Shown in pieces: positions 9,259-19,661 of a DNA stretch of 32,356 nt. Made by a program: the position numbers and the translations under genes. A model generated the notes under the pieces. It had not been told where the DNA came from, made no database searches, and worked only from the letters and a program-made list of their open reading frames with translations. The stretch's first letter is position 1. Every line of letters starts with the position of its first letter. Origin of the DNA: a gamma proteobacterium symbiont of Lucinoma myriamae (GTDB lineage Bacteria; Pseudomonadota; Gammaproteobacteria; GRL18); the NCBI GenBank assembly GCA_025655635.1, contig JAHXIM010000320.1, positions 1 to 32,356 on the forward strand, in the 5' to 3' direction.

Positions 9259-9288
9259 AAAAAATGCCCACAAATGTGGGCATTTTTT
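9259..9288 (-). terminator. Rho-independent terminator downstream of secA (symmetrical A/T flanks, potentially bidirectional)
   Basis: AAAAAATGCCCACA-AA-TGTGGGCATTTTTT perfect hairpin just past the secA stop (9311, - strand). Confidence 0.88.
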
Positions 9289-9310
9289 AGTCAATATAAG
9301 CAAGTGAAAA

Positions 9311-12049
9311 TTAACTTAATTTACCACAACACTGCTTATATTTCTTGCCTGAACCACATGGGCAAGGTTGATTTCGACCTACTTTTTGCCCATCACGCAC
9401 AAAAGGCTGGGTCTTGTCATCTGCTTCAGACTTGTCTTGTGAATGAGAGTCAGAGCCGTCAGCCCCTAATGAATTCACATCATCATGCTGATATTCCATT
9501 TCTGGTTGTTCATGATTTTCAAATTCACTTAAGTCCGGTTCTTCACGAATCTGCATAATACTTAATCGCGCAATAACATCGTGTTTAACTCGGTCCAATA
9601 AATCGGTAAACAATTCAAATGACTCACGCTTGTATTCCTGCTTAGGATTCTTTTGTGCATAACCACGCAGGCCAATGCCCTTGCGTAAATAATCCATTGC
9701 GGCAAGATGTTCTTTCCAAAGACTGTCAAGCACTTCCAGCATGACGTCTTTTTCAACACGGCGCATCATTTCAGCACCAATTAACGCTTCTTTTTGTTCA
9801 AAGGATTTAACCATTTCCTGAAGAATTTTTTCTCTTAGCGGCTCTTCATGCAAATCATCATCATCTGCCAGCCAACTTGCAATAGGCAAATCCATAAAAA
9901 ACTCATTCCTGAGTCCCTCTTCAAGCCCCTGCACATCCCATTGTTCTTCAATACTTTCTGGCGGGATATAGTTATTAATGAATTGATCAGCCACATCAGC
10001 ACGAATATCAACGATCAAGTCAGAGATATCTTCCGTAGACATTAAATCACTGCGCTGTTCATAAATGACTTTACGCTGATCATTAGCCACATCATCATAT
10101 TCCAGTAATTGCTTACGAATATCAAAGTTGTGCCCTTCTACTTTGCGCTGTGCATTTTCAATGGAACGAGATACCCATTTATGTTCAATGGCTTCACCCT
10201 TTTCCATACCCAGCTTACGCATTAAACCGGCCATTTTGTCTGAAGCAAAAATTCTCATCAGATTATCATCTAATGACAAATAGAAACGAGATGATCCCGG
10301 ATCGCCCTGACGACCTGAACGGCCTCGTAACTGGTTGTCAATACGACGAGATTCATGTCTCTCCGTACCAACAATATGTAAACCACCATTATTTAACACC
10401 TGCTCATGCAGTTTTTTCCAGTCACTGCGCATTTGCTGCACCGTGGTATCATCCGGGTTATCCAGTTTTGCTATGGCAGCATCGATATTACCACCCAATA
10501 CAATATCGGTACCACGACCAGCCATATTGGTCGCAATGGTAATCACTCCGGGAGATCCAGCCTGAGCAATAATATCAGCTTCACGGGCGTGCTGTTTGGC
10601 ATTGAGCACTTCATGCTGGATAGCTGCCTTATTTAAAGCGTTTGATAATAATTCTGATACTTCGATTGAGGCTGTACCAACGAGTGCCGGCTGGCCTCTA
10701 CCCTGACAGTCTTTAATATCTTCGATAATGGCATCAAATTTTTCTTCCTGGGTAAGGAAAATCAAGTCACCATGATCTTTGCGCACCATAGGATTATTAG
10801 TCGGTAAAACGATAACTTCAAGACTATAAATCTCATGAAACTCAAAGGCTTCTGTGTCTGCCGTACCAGTCATTCCTGATAATTTTTTATACAGGCGGAA
10901 TAAATTCTGGAAGGTGATTGATGCCAGAGTCTGATTTTCGACTTGAATGGCAACACCTTCTTTGGCTTCAACTGCCTGATGCAAACCATCTGACCAACGT
11001 CGCCCCGGCATGGTACGGCCAGTAAACTCATCAACAATAACCACTTCGCCATTACTGACAATATAGTCAACATTTTTAGTAAACAGACAATGAGCTCTTA
11101 AGCCAGCATTGATGTGGTGCATTAATATAATATTAGCAGGATCATAAAGGCTTTCATTTTCCTGAATAAGTCCTTCTTCAACCAGTAGTTCTTCTACATG
11201 TTGATGACCTTCATTGGATAATAAAACCTGTTTATCTTTTTCATTAACCGTATAATCGCCAGCGGGCTCTTCAACCTCTTCTAAAGACTCAACCACGGCT
11301 TCCTGCTGTACTAACTTAGGAATCAGTGCGTTAACTCGTTGATAAATGTCGGAGTTGTCTTCAGCCGGTCCGGAAATAATTAATGGCGTTCTGGCTTCAT
11401 CAATTAAAATTGAGTCAACTTCATCAACGATAGCAAAATTAAGACCTCTCTGAACTTTATCTTCAGTCGAAAAAGCCATATTATCGCGCAGATAATCAAA
11501 GCCAAACTCATTATTAGTACCATAGGTAATATCGGCCGCATAAGCCTGACGCTTTTGCTCGGAATCCTGCCCGGATAAAATAACTCCCACAGACATGCCA
11601 AGGAAATTGTATAATTTGCCCATCCACTTAGAATCACGCTCTGCCAGGTAGTCATTGACCGTAACAACATGAACACCGTCACCACTCAAGGCATTAAGGT
11701 AAACAGCTAATGTCGCCATCAGAGTTTTACCTTCACCGGTACGCATTTCGGCAATTTTGCCTTCATTCAAAACCATTGCACCAACCAGCTGAACATCAAA
11801 ATGACGCATGCCCATCACTCGACGGCTGGCTTCCCGGACGGTGGCAAAGGCTTCTGGTAAGATGGCTTCCAGAGTTTTTCCATCTTTGACTTGTTGCTTG
11901 AGTTCATCGGTTTTGGACTGAATTTCCTGATCAGTCAACTCTTGCAATGCACCTTCGAGAGTATTGATATTCGCTACTGTTTTAAAATAACGCTTTATTT
12001 CCCGGTCGTTTCGACTCCCGAAAATTTTCCTGAATAATTTTGCAACCAT
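9311..12049 (-). CDS. secA: Preprotein translocase ATPase SecA
   Basis: 912 aa; [49 protein letters not shown]-terminal zinc motif [17 protein letters not shown]. Confidence 0.98.
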   Translation of the reverse strand: MVAKLFRKIFGSRNDREIKRYFKTVANINTLEGALQELTDQEIQSKTDELKQQVKDGKTLEAILPEAFATVREASRRVMGMRHFDVQLVGAMVLNEGKIAEMRTGEGKTLMATLAVYLNALSGDGVHVVTVNDYLAERDSKWMGKLYNFLGMSVGVILSGQDSEQKRQAYAADITYGTNNEFGFDYLRDNMAFSTEDKVQRGLNFAIVDEVDSILIDEARTPLIISGPAEDNSDIYQRVNALIPKLVQQEAVVESLEEVEEPAGDYTVNEKDKQVLLSNEGHQHVEELLVEEGLIQENESLYDPANIILMHHINAGLRAHCLFTKNVDYIVSNGEVVIVDEFTGRTMPGRRWSDGLHQAVEAKEGVAIQVENQTLASITFQNLFRLYKKLSGMTGTADTEAFEFHEIYSLEVIVLPTNNPMVRKDHGDLIFLTQEEKFDAIIEDIKDCQGRGQPALVGTASIEVSELLSNALNKAAIQHEVLNAKQHAREADIIAQAGSPGVITIATNMAGRGTDIVLGGNIDAAIAKLDNPDDTTVQQMRSDWKKLHEQVLNNGGLHIVGTERHESRRIDNQLRGRSGRQGDPGSSRFYLSLDDNLMRIFASDKMAGLMRKLGMEKGEAIEHKWVSRSIENAQRKVEGHNFDIRKQLLEYDDVANDQRKVIYEQRSDLMSTEDISDLIVDIRADVADQFINNYIPPESIEEQWDVQGLEEGLRNEFFMDLPIASWLADDDDLHEEPLREKILQEMVKSFEQKEALIGAEMMRRVEKDVMLEVLDSLWKEHLAAMDYLRKGIGLRGYAQKNPKQEYKRESFELFTDLLDRVKHDVIARLSIMQIREEPDLSEFENHEQPEMEYQHDDVNSLGADGSDSHSQDKSEADDKTQPFVRDGQKVGRNQPCPCGSGKKYKQCCGKLS

Positions 12050-12310
12050 AATTTTTGTAAGTGTCTGGCTCTAAATAAGAGGTTAAATAAAAAGTGATAA
12101 ATAGTCAGTAAAAGTGAATAATATTCTAAATATCAGAACCCGCTAGCATAGCACAAACCTATAAATTAATAATGTTAAATTAAGCAAATATGTCACTATT
12201 CATCATATTATTTACAAAAAGGCCTGGCTTGCTTATTTTTGACTTTGATTGTCTGAGCGTAGCAGCTTCTCACAATAGAACGTCAGAAGATTTTAATATG
12301 GGCTAAGGGG

Positions 12311-12347
12311 ATTCTATTCAGGCATTTATTAATTGTCTGAATAGGAT
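12311..12347. repeat. Hairpin downstream of the M23 peptidase gene; possible weak terminator
   Basis: ATTCTATTCAGGCA / TGTCTGAATAGGAT arms pair with two wobble-type mismatches; no clean U-tract on the - strand side. Confidence 0.5.
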
Positions 12348-12354
12348 TTTGAAT

Positions 12355-13353
12355 TTATTTTTGTGCAGTTATTATATATTTTTGTGGATTAACCTGCCGA
12401 CCATTACGTAACACTTCATAATGAACATGTGGACCAGTCGAACGACCAGTTGAACCCATGCTGGCTATAACCTGACCTTGCTTGACAATATCACCCACTT
12501 TTACTGAAATGGTTTTATTATGTCCATAGCGGGTACTCAGTCCATAGCCATGATCTATTTCCAATAATTTACCATAGCCATTTTGTTTCTCAGCACGAAT
12601 AACGACACCATCAGCCGTCGCTAAAACAGAGCTGCCTGATTTTCCTGCGACATCGACTCCTTTATGCATTTTTCGTTTGCCATTAAAAGGGTCTTTTCGC
12701 ATACCAAAATATGACGAAATCCAACCTTTTTCAGCAGGTTTTCCTGTTGGCGTTACACTCAGTTTAAAATGCTCTGCAACGAGTAAATTTTCTAATATAT
12801 CTAATTGCTTACTTCTTTTATCGATATCCTGAGTGATTTGCTCCATGCGTTTCACAAATTCACCGTACTTTAAATTCTGAGAGAAGATTAGGTTTTGAGA
12901 ATCACCGGCTTGTACAGCATCATCGGGTCCACCCATTGATGGTGAAAAGTCAAAATTAAATGCTTTTTTATCCAACTTCGCCACATCAGTCAAGCGACTC
13001 CCAAGTGAATCAAGACGAAAAATATGCGCCTGCAATTTAGCCATACTATTCGTCAAGGCATTGATATTTTCCTGATTATGCTGTTTGAGAGCATCCAATT
13101 CTTCTTGTTGCTGGGCTAATTCTTCTTTATAAATACTACCGATAACTTTATTCAATTCTGCCCGAATAGGCTCGATATGTTCCGGCTTATTAATATCCGC
13201 CATGATAGGTGTACGATCACTGGAAATAACACCGAAGTAATAGCTCAAAACAGGTAAGCTGAGAAACATTAAGGAGGTGATAATAATAAAGGAGCGTGAT
13301 AAGTTAACATTAATTGTTGAACCACTTTTACTTCTAACTAAAATAATATTCAT
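12355..13353 (-). CDS. M23-family (LytM-type) peptidoglycan endopeptidase with TM anchor and coiled coil
   Basis: 332 aa; N-terminal TM, predicted coiled coil (EELAQQQEELDALKQHNQEN), intact metal-ligand motifs HKGVD and HVH (GPHVHYEVLRNGRQVNP). Confidence 0.92.
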   Translation of the reverse strand: MNIILVRSKSGSTINVNLSRSFIIITSLMFLSLPVLSYYFGVISSDRTPIMADINKPEHIEPIRAELNKVIGSIYKEELAQQQEELDALKQHNQENINALTNSMAKLQAHIFRLDSLGSRLTDVAKLDKKAFNFDFSPSMGGPDDAVQAGDSQNLIFSQNLKYGEFVKRMEQITQDIDKRSKQLDILENLLVAEHFKLSVTPTGKPAEKGWISSYFGMRKDPFNGKRKMHKGVDVAGKSGSSVLATADGVVIRAEKQNGYGKLLEIDHGYGLSTRYGHNKTISVKVGDIVKQGQVIASMGSTGRSTGPHVHYEVLRNGRQVNPQKYIITAQK

Positions 13354-13383
13354 AATTATAAGTCTTGCGCCTATGTTAGTCCT

Positions 13384-13408
13384 ACACTATCAAGTGTAAA
13401 AATAGTGT
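13384..13408. promoter_or_regulatory. Inverted repeat ACACTAT-N11-ATAGTGT in the divergent M23/dciA promoter region (candidate operator)
   Basis: 13384-13390 is the exact reverse complement of 13402-13408; a nested ACACT-N4-AGTGT is also present. Confidence 0.35.
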
Positions 13409-13431
13409 TTGATTATTTAAAGTGCAATCCG

Positions 13432-13440
13432 TGCTATAAT
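13432..13440 (+). promoter_or_regulatory. Candidate extended -10 (TGCTATAAT) for the dciA-like gene
   Basis: TGnTATAAT about 59 bp upstream of the ATG at 13499. Confidence 0.45.
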
Positions 13441-13498
13441 TTTCTAGTTCTTTACCAGCAACAACTATCATCCAGTTAAACTTTAGAAGCCTGTTTGC

Positions 13499-13954
13499 AT
13501 GAAAAAAATTCTTCAACAATCCTCTGCCAGCCTCGATCGTCTGCTGCAGCACAGTCGATATCTTGAGTATTTGTCTAAGCGAGTATTAACTTATCTCCCC
13601 GCAGAGTTTGTCGGGAAAATCTCAGTTCTGGGCTTTTCTGATAAAAACAAGTCCCAAAAAGACAAGCAATACGCTCTGATTATAGCAACTATTAGCCCTG
13701 CATGGGCAAGCAAGTTACGTTTTTATACACCAACGTTAAAGCGTTCTCTTTGCGCTGAACCGAAATTCAATCAGCTTAAAAAAATAGTAATAAGAGTAGC
13801 ATCTTCTAATACCACTGTAAAAAAAGACCAGAAAAATCCCATTTATTCACAAAATTCTGCAACTATTATACAAAATAGCGCAGAACATATTGAAAATGAG
13901 GAATTAAAAGAAGCCTTAATGCGTTTAGCGCATAATGTTGAAAAAGGCGGTTAA
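13499..13954 (+). CDS. dciA: DciA-like DUF721 protein (putative replicative-helicase operator/loader factor)
   Basis: 151 aa; L-rich N-terminus, SPAWASKLRFYTPTLKRSL and LKKIVIRV segments typical of DUF721; position between lpxC and M23/secA. Confidence 0.72.
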   Translation: MKKILQQSSASLDRLLQHSRYLEYLSKRVLTYLPAEFVGKISVLGFSDKNKSQKDKQYALIIATISPAWASKLRFYTPTLKRSLCAEPKFNQLKKIVIRVASSNTTVKKDQKNPIYSQNSATIIQNSAEHIENEELKEALMRLAHNVEKGG

Positions 13955-13989
13955 ATTCCTTACCTTAGTCTGCAATATGCCATAACACT

Positions 13990-14901
13990 TTATGCAGAAA
14001 CAATCGACTTCATATAGGAAATTGGAGCCAGTTTTTCATCTTCAAAAATGACTTCTTCCCAGGCTGATTCATCTGCCAGCAATTCACGTAGAATTTTATT
14101 ATTTAAAGCATGGCCTGCCTTGTGGCCGCTAAAAGCACCAATGAGACTGCTGCCTAATAAATAAAGATCACCAATAGCATCCAGTATTTTATGTTTGACA
14201 AATTCATCTTCATAACGCAAACCATCTTCATTCAGGACTCGATATTCATCCATTACGATAGCATTATTTAAACTGCCGCCTAATGCCAGATTATTGGCTC
14301 TAAGCTGCTCGATTTGGTTCATAAAACCAAATGTTCTGGCACGACTGACTTCACGCACAAAAGAAGTAGAAGAAAAGTCCATTTCGGCACTTTGTGAACG
14401 CCCTTGAATAACAGGATGTTCAAAATCAATAGTAAATGACACTTTAAAACCTTCATAAGGCTCAAAACGCACCCATTTATCACCTTCTTCAACCACTACA
14501 TTGCGTTTGATTCGAATAAAACGTTTAGCTGCTGATTGTTCAACGATGCCCGCCGATTGCAGTAAAAAGACAAACGGCCCTGCACTACCATCCATAATAG
14601 GTACTTCAGGTGCACTTAAATCAATATATGCGTTATCAATTCCCATACCGGCCATGGCCGACAATAAATGTTCAACCGTCGATATTTTTACACCGTCTTT
14701 CACCAGAGTCGTTGACAAGGTGGTATCGCCAACATTTTCAGCTCTCGCAGGTATCTCCATTGGCGTTTCAAGATCAACCCTGCGAAAGATAATGCCGGTA
14801 TTAACGGGCGCCGGCCTCAGTGTTAAATACACTTTTTCGCCCGAGTGCAGGCCAACACCTGTTGCCTTGATGCTATTTTTTAACGTACGTTGTTTTATCA
14901 T
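13990..14901 (-). CDS. lpxC: UDP-3-O-acyl-N-acetylglucosamine deacetylase LpxC
   Basis: 303 aa; [90 protein letters not shown]. Confidence 0.98.
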   Translation of the reverse strand: MIKQRTLKNSIKATGVGLHSGEKVYLTLRPAPVNTGIIFRRVDLETPMEIPARAENVGDTTLSTTLVKDGVKISTVEHLLSAMAGMGIDNAYIDLSAPEVPIMDGSAGPFVFLLQSAGIVEQSAAKRFIRIKRNVVVEEGDKWVRFEPYEGFKVSFTIDFEHPVIQGRSQSAEMDFSSTSFVREVSRARTFGFMNQIEQLRANNLALGGSLNNAIVMDEYRVLNEDGLRYEDEFVKHKILDAIGDLYLLGSSLIGAFSGHKAGHALNNKILRELLADESAWEEVIFEDEKLAPISYMKSIVSA

Positions 14902-15103
14902 TTACGGTATTCCTGAGTTGATGATAAAGCCCTCAACAGCTGAGTGTACCATATCAACCACAATTTTCCTACTTAAGGTTTTCCCTGATTTTATGAACAA
15001 TTAGCCCCTATAACAGAATTGATTAACTAATTTTTCACCATAACAGGCTCCCTGAAATAGTATTTACTGTCGTTCTATATGCTTCACAGCGGTTGAACCG
15101 GGA

Positions 15104-15188
15104 CCCATATAACTACAGATCTTGAATAACCATAGCTCTGAATAATCACCGTTCTAAATAATCAAAGCTCTCAAATAACTAAAGTTCC
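15104..15188. repeat. Degenerate ~16-17 bp tandem repeats (consensus about GYTCTnAATAATCAnn) between ftsZ and lpxC
   Basis: Successive units: gatCTTGAATAACCATA, GCTCTGAATAATCACC, GTTCTAAATAATCAAA, GCTCTCAAATAACTAAA, then GTTCC... Confidence 0.55.
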
Positions 15189-15199
15189 AGAAAGCAGCT

Positions 15200-16375
15200 T
15201 TAGTCATTTTGACGACGTAAAAAAGCCGGAATATCAAGATATTTTAAATCTTCAGATTCACCGCCAATGGTATACTCATCACCTGAAACTTTTTGAGTTA
15301 CCACAAGCTCTTCTTCAATAATCGAGCTGGTATCAATTTTTTGAACGTTTTCTGCTTGTTTTTGCTCAGGCTTGACCAGTTTGATTTCAGGCTTTTCTAC
15401 TTGTATTTTATCTATCGCACCAATACCAGTGGCAACAACAGTCACACGCATTTCACCATTCATTTCAGGATCAATTACTGTACCCACTACAACGGTTGCA
15501 TTGTCAGCAGCAAATTTTTTGATTGAATTACCCACATCTTCAAATTCACCAATAGACATATCCATGCCGGCAGTTACATTAACCAAAATACCCTTAGCAC
15601 CTGAAAGATCAACATCTTCAAGTAAAGGGCTTGAGATTGCACGTTCAGCAGCATCGATTGCACGCTCTTCACCAGTCGCACTACCGGTTCCCATCATTGC
15701 CATACCCATTTCTGACATCACAGTACGGACATCAGCGAAATCCACATTAATTAAGCCTGGACGGGTGATCAATTCAGCAATACCCTGAACAGCATTTAAC
15801 AACACATTATTTGCTTCTTTAAATGCATCCAGCAATGTTGTGCCTTTACCAAGAACAGCCTGAAGCTTTTCATTAGGGATAGTAATTAATGAATCAACAT
15901 ATTCACGTAATTCACTGATACCCTCTTCTGCCTGTCCCATACGACGTGGACCTTCCCATGGAAAAGGTTTTGTTACCACGGCAACAGTCAAAATACCCAT
16001 TTCTTTTGCCAGCTCAGCAACAATAGGTGCAGCACCCGTACCTGTACCACCACCCATACCAGCAGTGATAAATAACATATCAGTACCAGCAATGGCTTCC
16101 ATGATACGCTCACGATCTTCAATTGCCGCTTCACGTCCCACACCTGGATTTGCGCCTGCCCCCAAACCTTTGGTAATTTCATTACCAATTTGTAATACCG
16201 TACGTGCTGATGAATTGGCCAATGCCTGTGCATCTGTATTAGCACAAATAAAATCAACACCTTCAATATTACTAATTGCCATATGTTCAACAGCATTACC
16301 ACCACCGCCACCGACACCCATTACCTTAATTACTGCACGATCACTTGATGTATCCATTAATTCAAACATTTCCAC
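15200..16375 (-). CDS. ftsZ: Cell division GTPase FtsZ
   Basis: 391 aa; GVGGGGGNAV, GGGTGTGAAPIVAELAKE, T7-loop region NVDFADVRTVM, C-terminal DIPAFLRRQ. Confidence 0.99.
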   Translation of the reverse strand: MEMFELMDTSSDRAVIKVMGVGGGGGNAVEHMAISNIEGVDFICANTDAQALANSSARTVLQIGNEITKGLGAGANPGVGREAAIEDRERIMEAIAGTDMLFITAGMGGGTGTGAAPIVAELAKEMGILTVAVVTKPFPWEGPRRMGQAEEGISELREYVDSLITIPNEKLQAVLGKGTTLLDAFKEANNVLLNAVQGIAELITRPGLINVDFADVRTVMSEMGMAMMGTGSATGEERAIDAAERAISSPLLEDVDLSGAKGILVNVTAGMDMSIGEFEDVGNSIKKFAADNATVVVGTVIDPEMNGEMRVTVVATGIGAIDKIQVEKPEIKLVKPEQKQAENVQKIDTSSIIEEELVVTQKVSGDEYTIGGESEDLKYLDIPAFLRRQND

Positions 16376-16497
16376 TTACTCCTTACTCACGCCAATGAAA
16401 AAAACACATTAAAATAAAAAATTCAATCATCCCAACTTACTGCTTATCTGCTAAATATCGTTGAGTATTCATCACAACAACCCCTCAAAACAATGGT

Positions 16498-17733
16498 TCA
16501 GAAGTTACCCTGAAACCACCTCTTCATCTTGACAAAAATTCCAGAAAAGCCTTTGTGCTCTGAGAATTCAAAACCACTCACTTCCTGATTCTGTTTGCCA
16601 AATAGTATCAATCCCACACCAGTTGCAAATCGGGGGTCTTTAACCATATCATTTAAACCATCCATATCCAGGGGCGTACCGATTCGAACCGGCATATGAA
16701 ATACTTCTTCTGCCAATTCAACCGCCCCTTCCATTTTTGAACTACCTCCAGTTAATACCACACCTGAAGCACAAAATTCTTCTAAGCCACTACGCTGCAA
16801 CTCATTTTTAATGAGTGTAAATAATTCTTCATAACGAGGTTCTATAACCTCGGCAAGCACTTGACGCGCTAGACGTCTTGGTGGTCTATCTCCTACACTT
16901 GGCACTTCAATTGTTTCTTCCGGATTAGTCAATTGACGCAGAGCACAAGCATATTTAATTTTAATTTCTTCTGCATATTTAGTCGGTGTTCTCAAAGCCA
17001 CAGCAATATCGTTAGTCACCTGATCGCCGGCAACTGGAAAAACTCTTGTATGACGAATAGCACCTTTAATTAAGATAGCAACATCTGTAGTGCCGCCGCC
17101 AATATCAACTAAACAAACACCTAAGTCTTTTTCATCTTCTGTCAGCACAGAATAACTGGATGCCAACTGTTCAAGTATGATATCGTCTACTTCTAACTCA
17201 CAACGGTGGATACATTTAATAATATTTTGTACTGCACTTTCTGCCCCCGTCACCATATGAACATCAACTTCTAAACGTACACCTGACATACCAATGGGTT
17301 CACGAATGCCTTCTTGTTCATCAATTAAAAACTGCTGTGGTAAGACATGTAAAATCTTCTGATCGGTTGAAATTGCCACAGCTCGTGCAGCATCCATGAC
17401 TCGTTCAAGATCTTCTGCAGTCACTTCTTTATCTCTAATGGCAACCATGCCATGTGAATTAAGACTATTGATATGACTCCCGGCAACACCAGCAAAAACA
17501 GAATGAATTTCACATCCAGCCATTAGCTCTGCTTCTTCAATCGCTCGCTTTATAGATTGAACTGTTGATTCAATATTAATCACAACACCCTTTTTCATTC
17601 CATGTGCAGCATGTTTACCCATACCGATAATTTCAACATCACCATCAATACCAACTTCAGCAACTATTGCAGAAATCTTGGACGTACCGATATCAAGACC
17701 AACAATGAGGCGTTTGTCATTTCGTTTAGTCAT
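16498..17733 (-). CDS. ftsA: Cell division protein FtsA
   Basis: 411 aa; VGLDIGTSKISAIVAEV, CLVDIGGGTTDVAI, VLTGGSSKMEG, C-terminal amphipathic FVKMKRWFQGNF. Confidence 0.98.
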   Translation of the reverse strand: MTKRNDKRLIVGLDIGTSKISAIVAEVGIDGDVEIIGMGKHAAHGMKKGVVINIESTVQSIKRAIEEAELMAGCEIHSVFAGVAGSHINSLNSHGMVAIRDKEVTAEDLERVMDAARAVAISTDQKILHVLPQQFLIDEQEGIREPIGMSGVRLEVDVHMVTGAESAVQNIIKCIHRCELEVDDIILEQLASSYSVLTEDEKDLGVCLVDIGGGTTDVAILIKGAIRHTRVFPVAGDQVTNDIAVALRTPTKYAEEIKIKYACALRQLTNPEETIEVPSVGDRPPRRLARQVLAEVIEPRYEELFTLIKNELQRSGLEEFCASGVVLTGGSSKMEGAVELAEEVFHMPVRIGTPLDMDGLNDMVKDPRFATGVGLILFGKQNQEVSGFEFSEHKGFSGIFVKMKRWFQGNF

Positions 17734-17740
17734 AGCCTAT

Positions 17741-18604
17741 TTATTCCTGTTCCCTGCTCTTTTTTGAAAGAGCCTTATTTTGTAACGAATTATCTGAGGA
17801 ATTAGTTACAGACCCAGTTACACTTGCTGCTGGTATCCATTTAACACTAAATCCATTTGAGTAACGTAAATCCGCCGATTCAACAGAACTCAGATATTGT
17901 TTAAGCTGCCCGGAAAAAACATTAATAAAACGTTCAAGTTTTTGCATAATTTTCTCTTTGCCTAATTGCAGATCCAAATCATTTATGAGAGAAAGCTTAA
18001 GCTTCCAACTCCTTCGTTCGTTCATACCACACTGCTTAATACCTATGCCTAGCTGTTTCAATCTTTTATTAATATGAGAACAGTTTGTTAATACTTTTTC
18101 AGCATTGCTCTTGGTACCTGTTAATAAAGTCATTTTCGCAAATTGTCGTTCTTGTTTATCTGTCAGCACTGGATTAAAAATAATACCATTTTGACTTATT
18201 AACTGCGTTTCATTTAACTTATTACTTTTTTCTACTGATAACCAACGAGCTACTGGTTTATGCTCAATAATTTTTAGCAATAGCTTATCTGGCCACACCT
18301 TCCTCACTGACACCGATTTCACCCAGGGCAGCCTGAATAATAAATCTGCTCTTAACTGGTTAACATTTATGTTAAAAAAACCGCCATTCATCATATTTCC
18401 AGTCATTCTTTGTAATTCTTTACTTTTCTGATTCTCCAGTTGATTTACTAATTCAACTTTTTTAAATGGAAAATTTTCAGGCTTGGTAAGCCAGCTCATA
18501 AATAACCATGATGCTGTTAACAGTCCCGTGAATGTTATTAATAAAAGTAATGTTGTCATTACTTTTATTAATAACATCTGTTTTTTTTCTTCACTATTTC
18601 CCAT
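17741..18604 (-). CDS. ftsQ: Cell division protein FtsQ (POTRA domain)
   Basis: 287 aa; single N-terminal TM, FPFKKVELVNQLENQ, LPWVKSVSVRKVWPDKLLLKIIEHKPVARW; located between ddl and ftsA. Confidence 0.94.
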   Translation of the reverse strand: MGNSEEKKQMLLIKVMTTLLLLITFTGLLTASWLFMSWLTKPENFPFKKVELVNQLENQKSKELQRMTGNMMNGGFFNINVNQLRADLLFRLPWVKSVSVRKVWPDKLLLKIIEHKPVARWLSVEKSNKLNETQLISQNGIIFNPVLTDKQERQFAKMTLLTGTKSNAEKVLTNCSHINKRLKQLGIGIKQCGMNERRSWKLKLSLINDLDLQLGKEKIMQKLERFINVFSGQLKQYLSSVESADLRYSNGFSVKWIPAASVTGSVTNSSDNSLQNKALSKKSREQE

Positions 18605-19619
18605 GATTAACAGCAGTTGCCAAAATCTTAAAAATCAGCTCATCAAACTCAATTCCAACATTCCTTGCCGCCATCGGTACTAAACTATGATCCGTTAATC
18701 CAGGAACAGTATTAATTTCAATCAACCATGCTTGCCCCTGCTCATCACACATAAAGTCAACACGGCCCCACCCCTGTGCACCAATGCAATCAAAGGCATC
18801 AAGTATTAAGCTTTGATATTTATTTTCTAAGGTATCATCCAAACCACAAGGACAATGATAAATCGTATCGTCACTCACATACTTGGCATGAAAATCATAA
18901 AAGTCTCTAGGTGTTTCCAGTCTGATCAAAGGCAATGCCTGACCAGCTAAAACAGCACCGGTGTATTCTTTACCCACAATCCATTTTTCAACTAATATTT
19001 CAGCATCGTAGTCTGCTGCCGTCGTCAAAGCATCAAGCAATGATTCCTTATCATCGGCTTTATTCATGCCGATACTGGAACCTTCATGAGCAGGTTTAAC
19101 CATTACTGGAAAGCCTAATGAATCAGCAATCTGCTCAAGCAATGGATTAATTATGCTATTATCTTCTGTTAACAACTGTGATGCTTTGAGCAATTCAAAG
19201 GGTGGTGTCGGCAGACCACGACCAGACCAGAGCAGCTTAGTTCTTAACTTATCCATACCAATAGCCGATGCAGCAACATGACAACCACTATAAGCTATAC
19301 CCAGCGCTTCTAATACGCCCTGAACAACACCATCTTCACCACCGCGACCATGTAATGCAATAAAGGCTATATCGATTTTTTCAGCACTTAATTGCTGACA
19401 GACACTGCCATACTCAGCATTATTCTTAAAACGTAAATCAAGAGCAAAGGCATCAACACCTTTTCTTAGCAGTGCATCAAGTGCCTCCTGACCGCTTTTT
19501 AAAGAAACTTCACGTTCTGCAGAATCACCACCCATCAGCACAGCAACTCTTCCCAAAGACTTGGGAGTTATAGAAGCAGCTTTTATAGAATCAGATTGTG
19601 TATTGTCTTTGTTTATCAT
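18594..19619 (-). CDS. ddlB: D-alanine--D-alanine ligase
   Basis: 341 aa; GRVAVLMGGDSAEREVSLKSG, ALHGRGGEDGVVQG, FPVMVKPAHEGSSIGM, EINTVPGLTDHSLVP. Confidence 0.97.
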   Translation of the reverse strand: MINKDNTQSDSIKAASITPKSLGRVAVLMGGDSAEREVSLKSGQEALDALLRKGVDAFALDLRFKNNAEYGSVCQQLSAEKIDIAFIALHGRGGEDGVVQGVLEALGIAYSGCHVAASAIGMDKLRTKLLWSGRGLPTPPFELLKASQLLTEDNSIINPLLEQIADSLGFPVMVKPAHEGSSIGMNKADDKESLLDALTTAADYDAEILVEKWIVGKEYTGAVLAGQALPLIRLETPRDFYDFHAKYVSDDTIYHCPCGLDDTLENKYQSLILDAFDCIGAQGWGRVDFMCDEQGQAWLIEINTVPGLTDHSLVPMAARNVGIEFDELIFKILATAVNHGK

Positions 19620-19661
19620 TTCTTTTAGTTTAATTAATAGGCAGTTTGCTTAATAGTAAGT

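Noticed and set aside
9274-10565. Several + strand ORFs (9274-9558, 9848-10045, 10150-10542, 10335-10565) antisense to secA
   Set aside because: Shadow ORFs opposite a conserved gene; compositions rich in His/Tyr/Cys typical of antisense translation.
12050-12354. Possible secM arrest-peptide gene upstream of secA
   Set aside because: No - strand ORF longer than a few codons starts in the spacer at the ATG positions I could read.
14501-15004. 167-aa + strand ORF antisense to lpxC
   Set aside because: Mostly the complement of the lpxC frame; no domain signature.
15001-15199. Considered the ftsZ-lpxC repeat tract as a CRISPR-like or riboswitch element
   Set aside because: Units are contiguous and degenerate, with no spacers and no recognised riboswitch motif; kept only as a degenerate tandem repeat.
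15293-16412. + strand ORFs antisense to ftsZ (15293-15526, 15372-15788, 16065-16412)
   Set aside because: Overlap the unmistakable FtsZ coding frame; low-complexity Ser/Ala/Pro/Thr content typical of complement frames.
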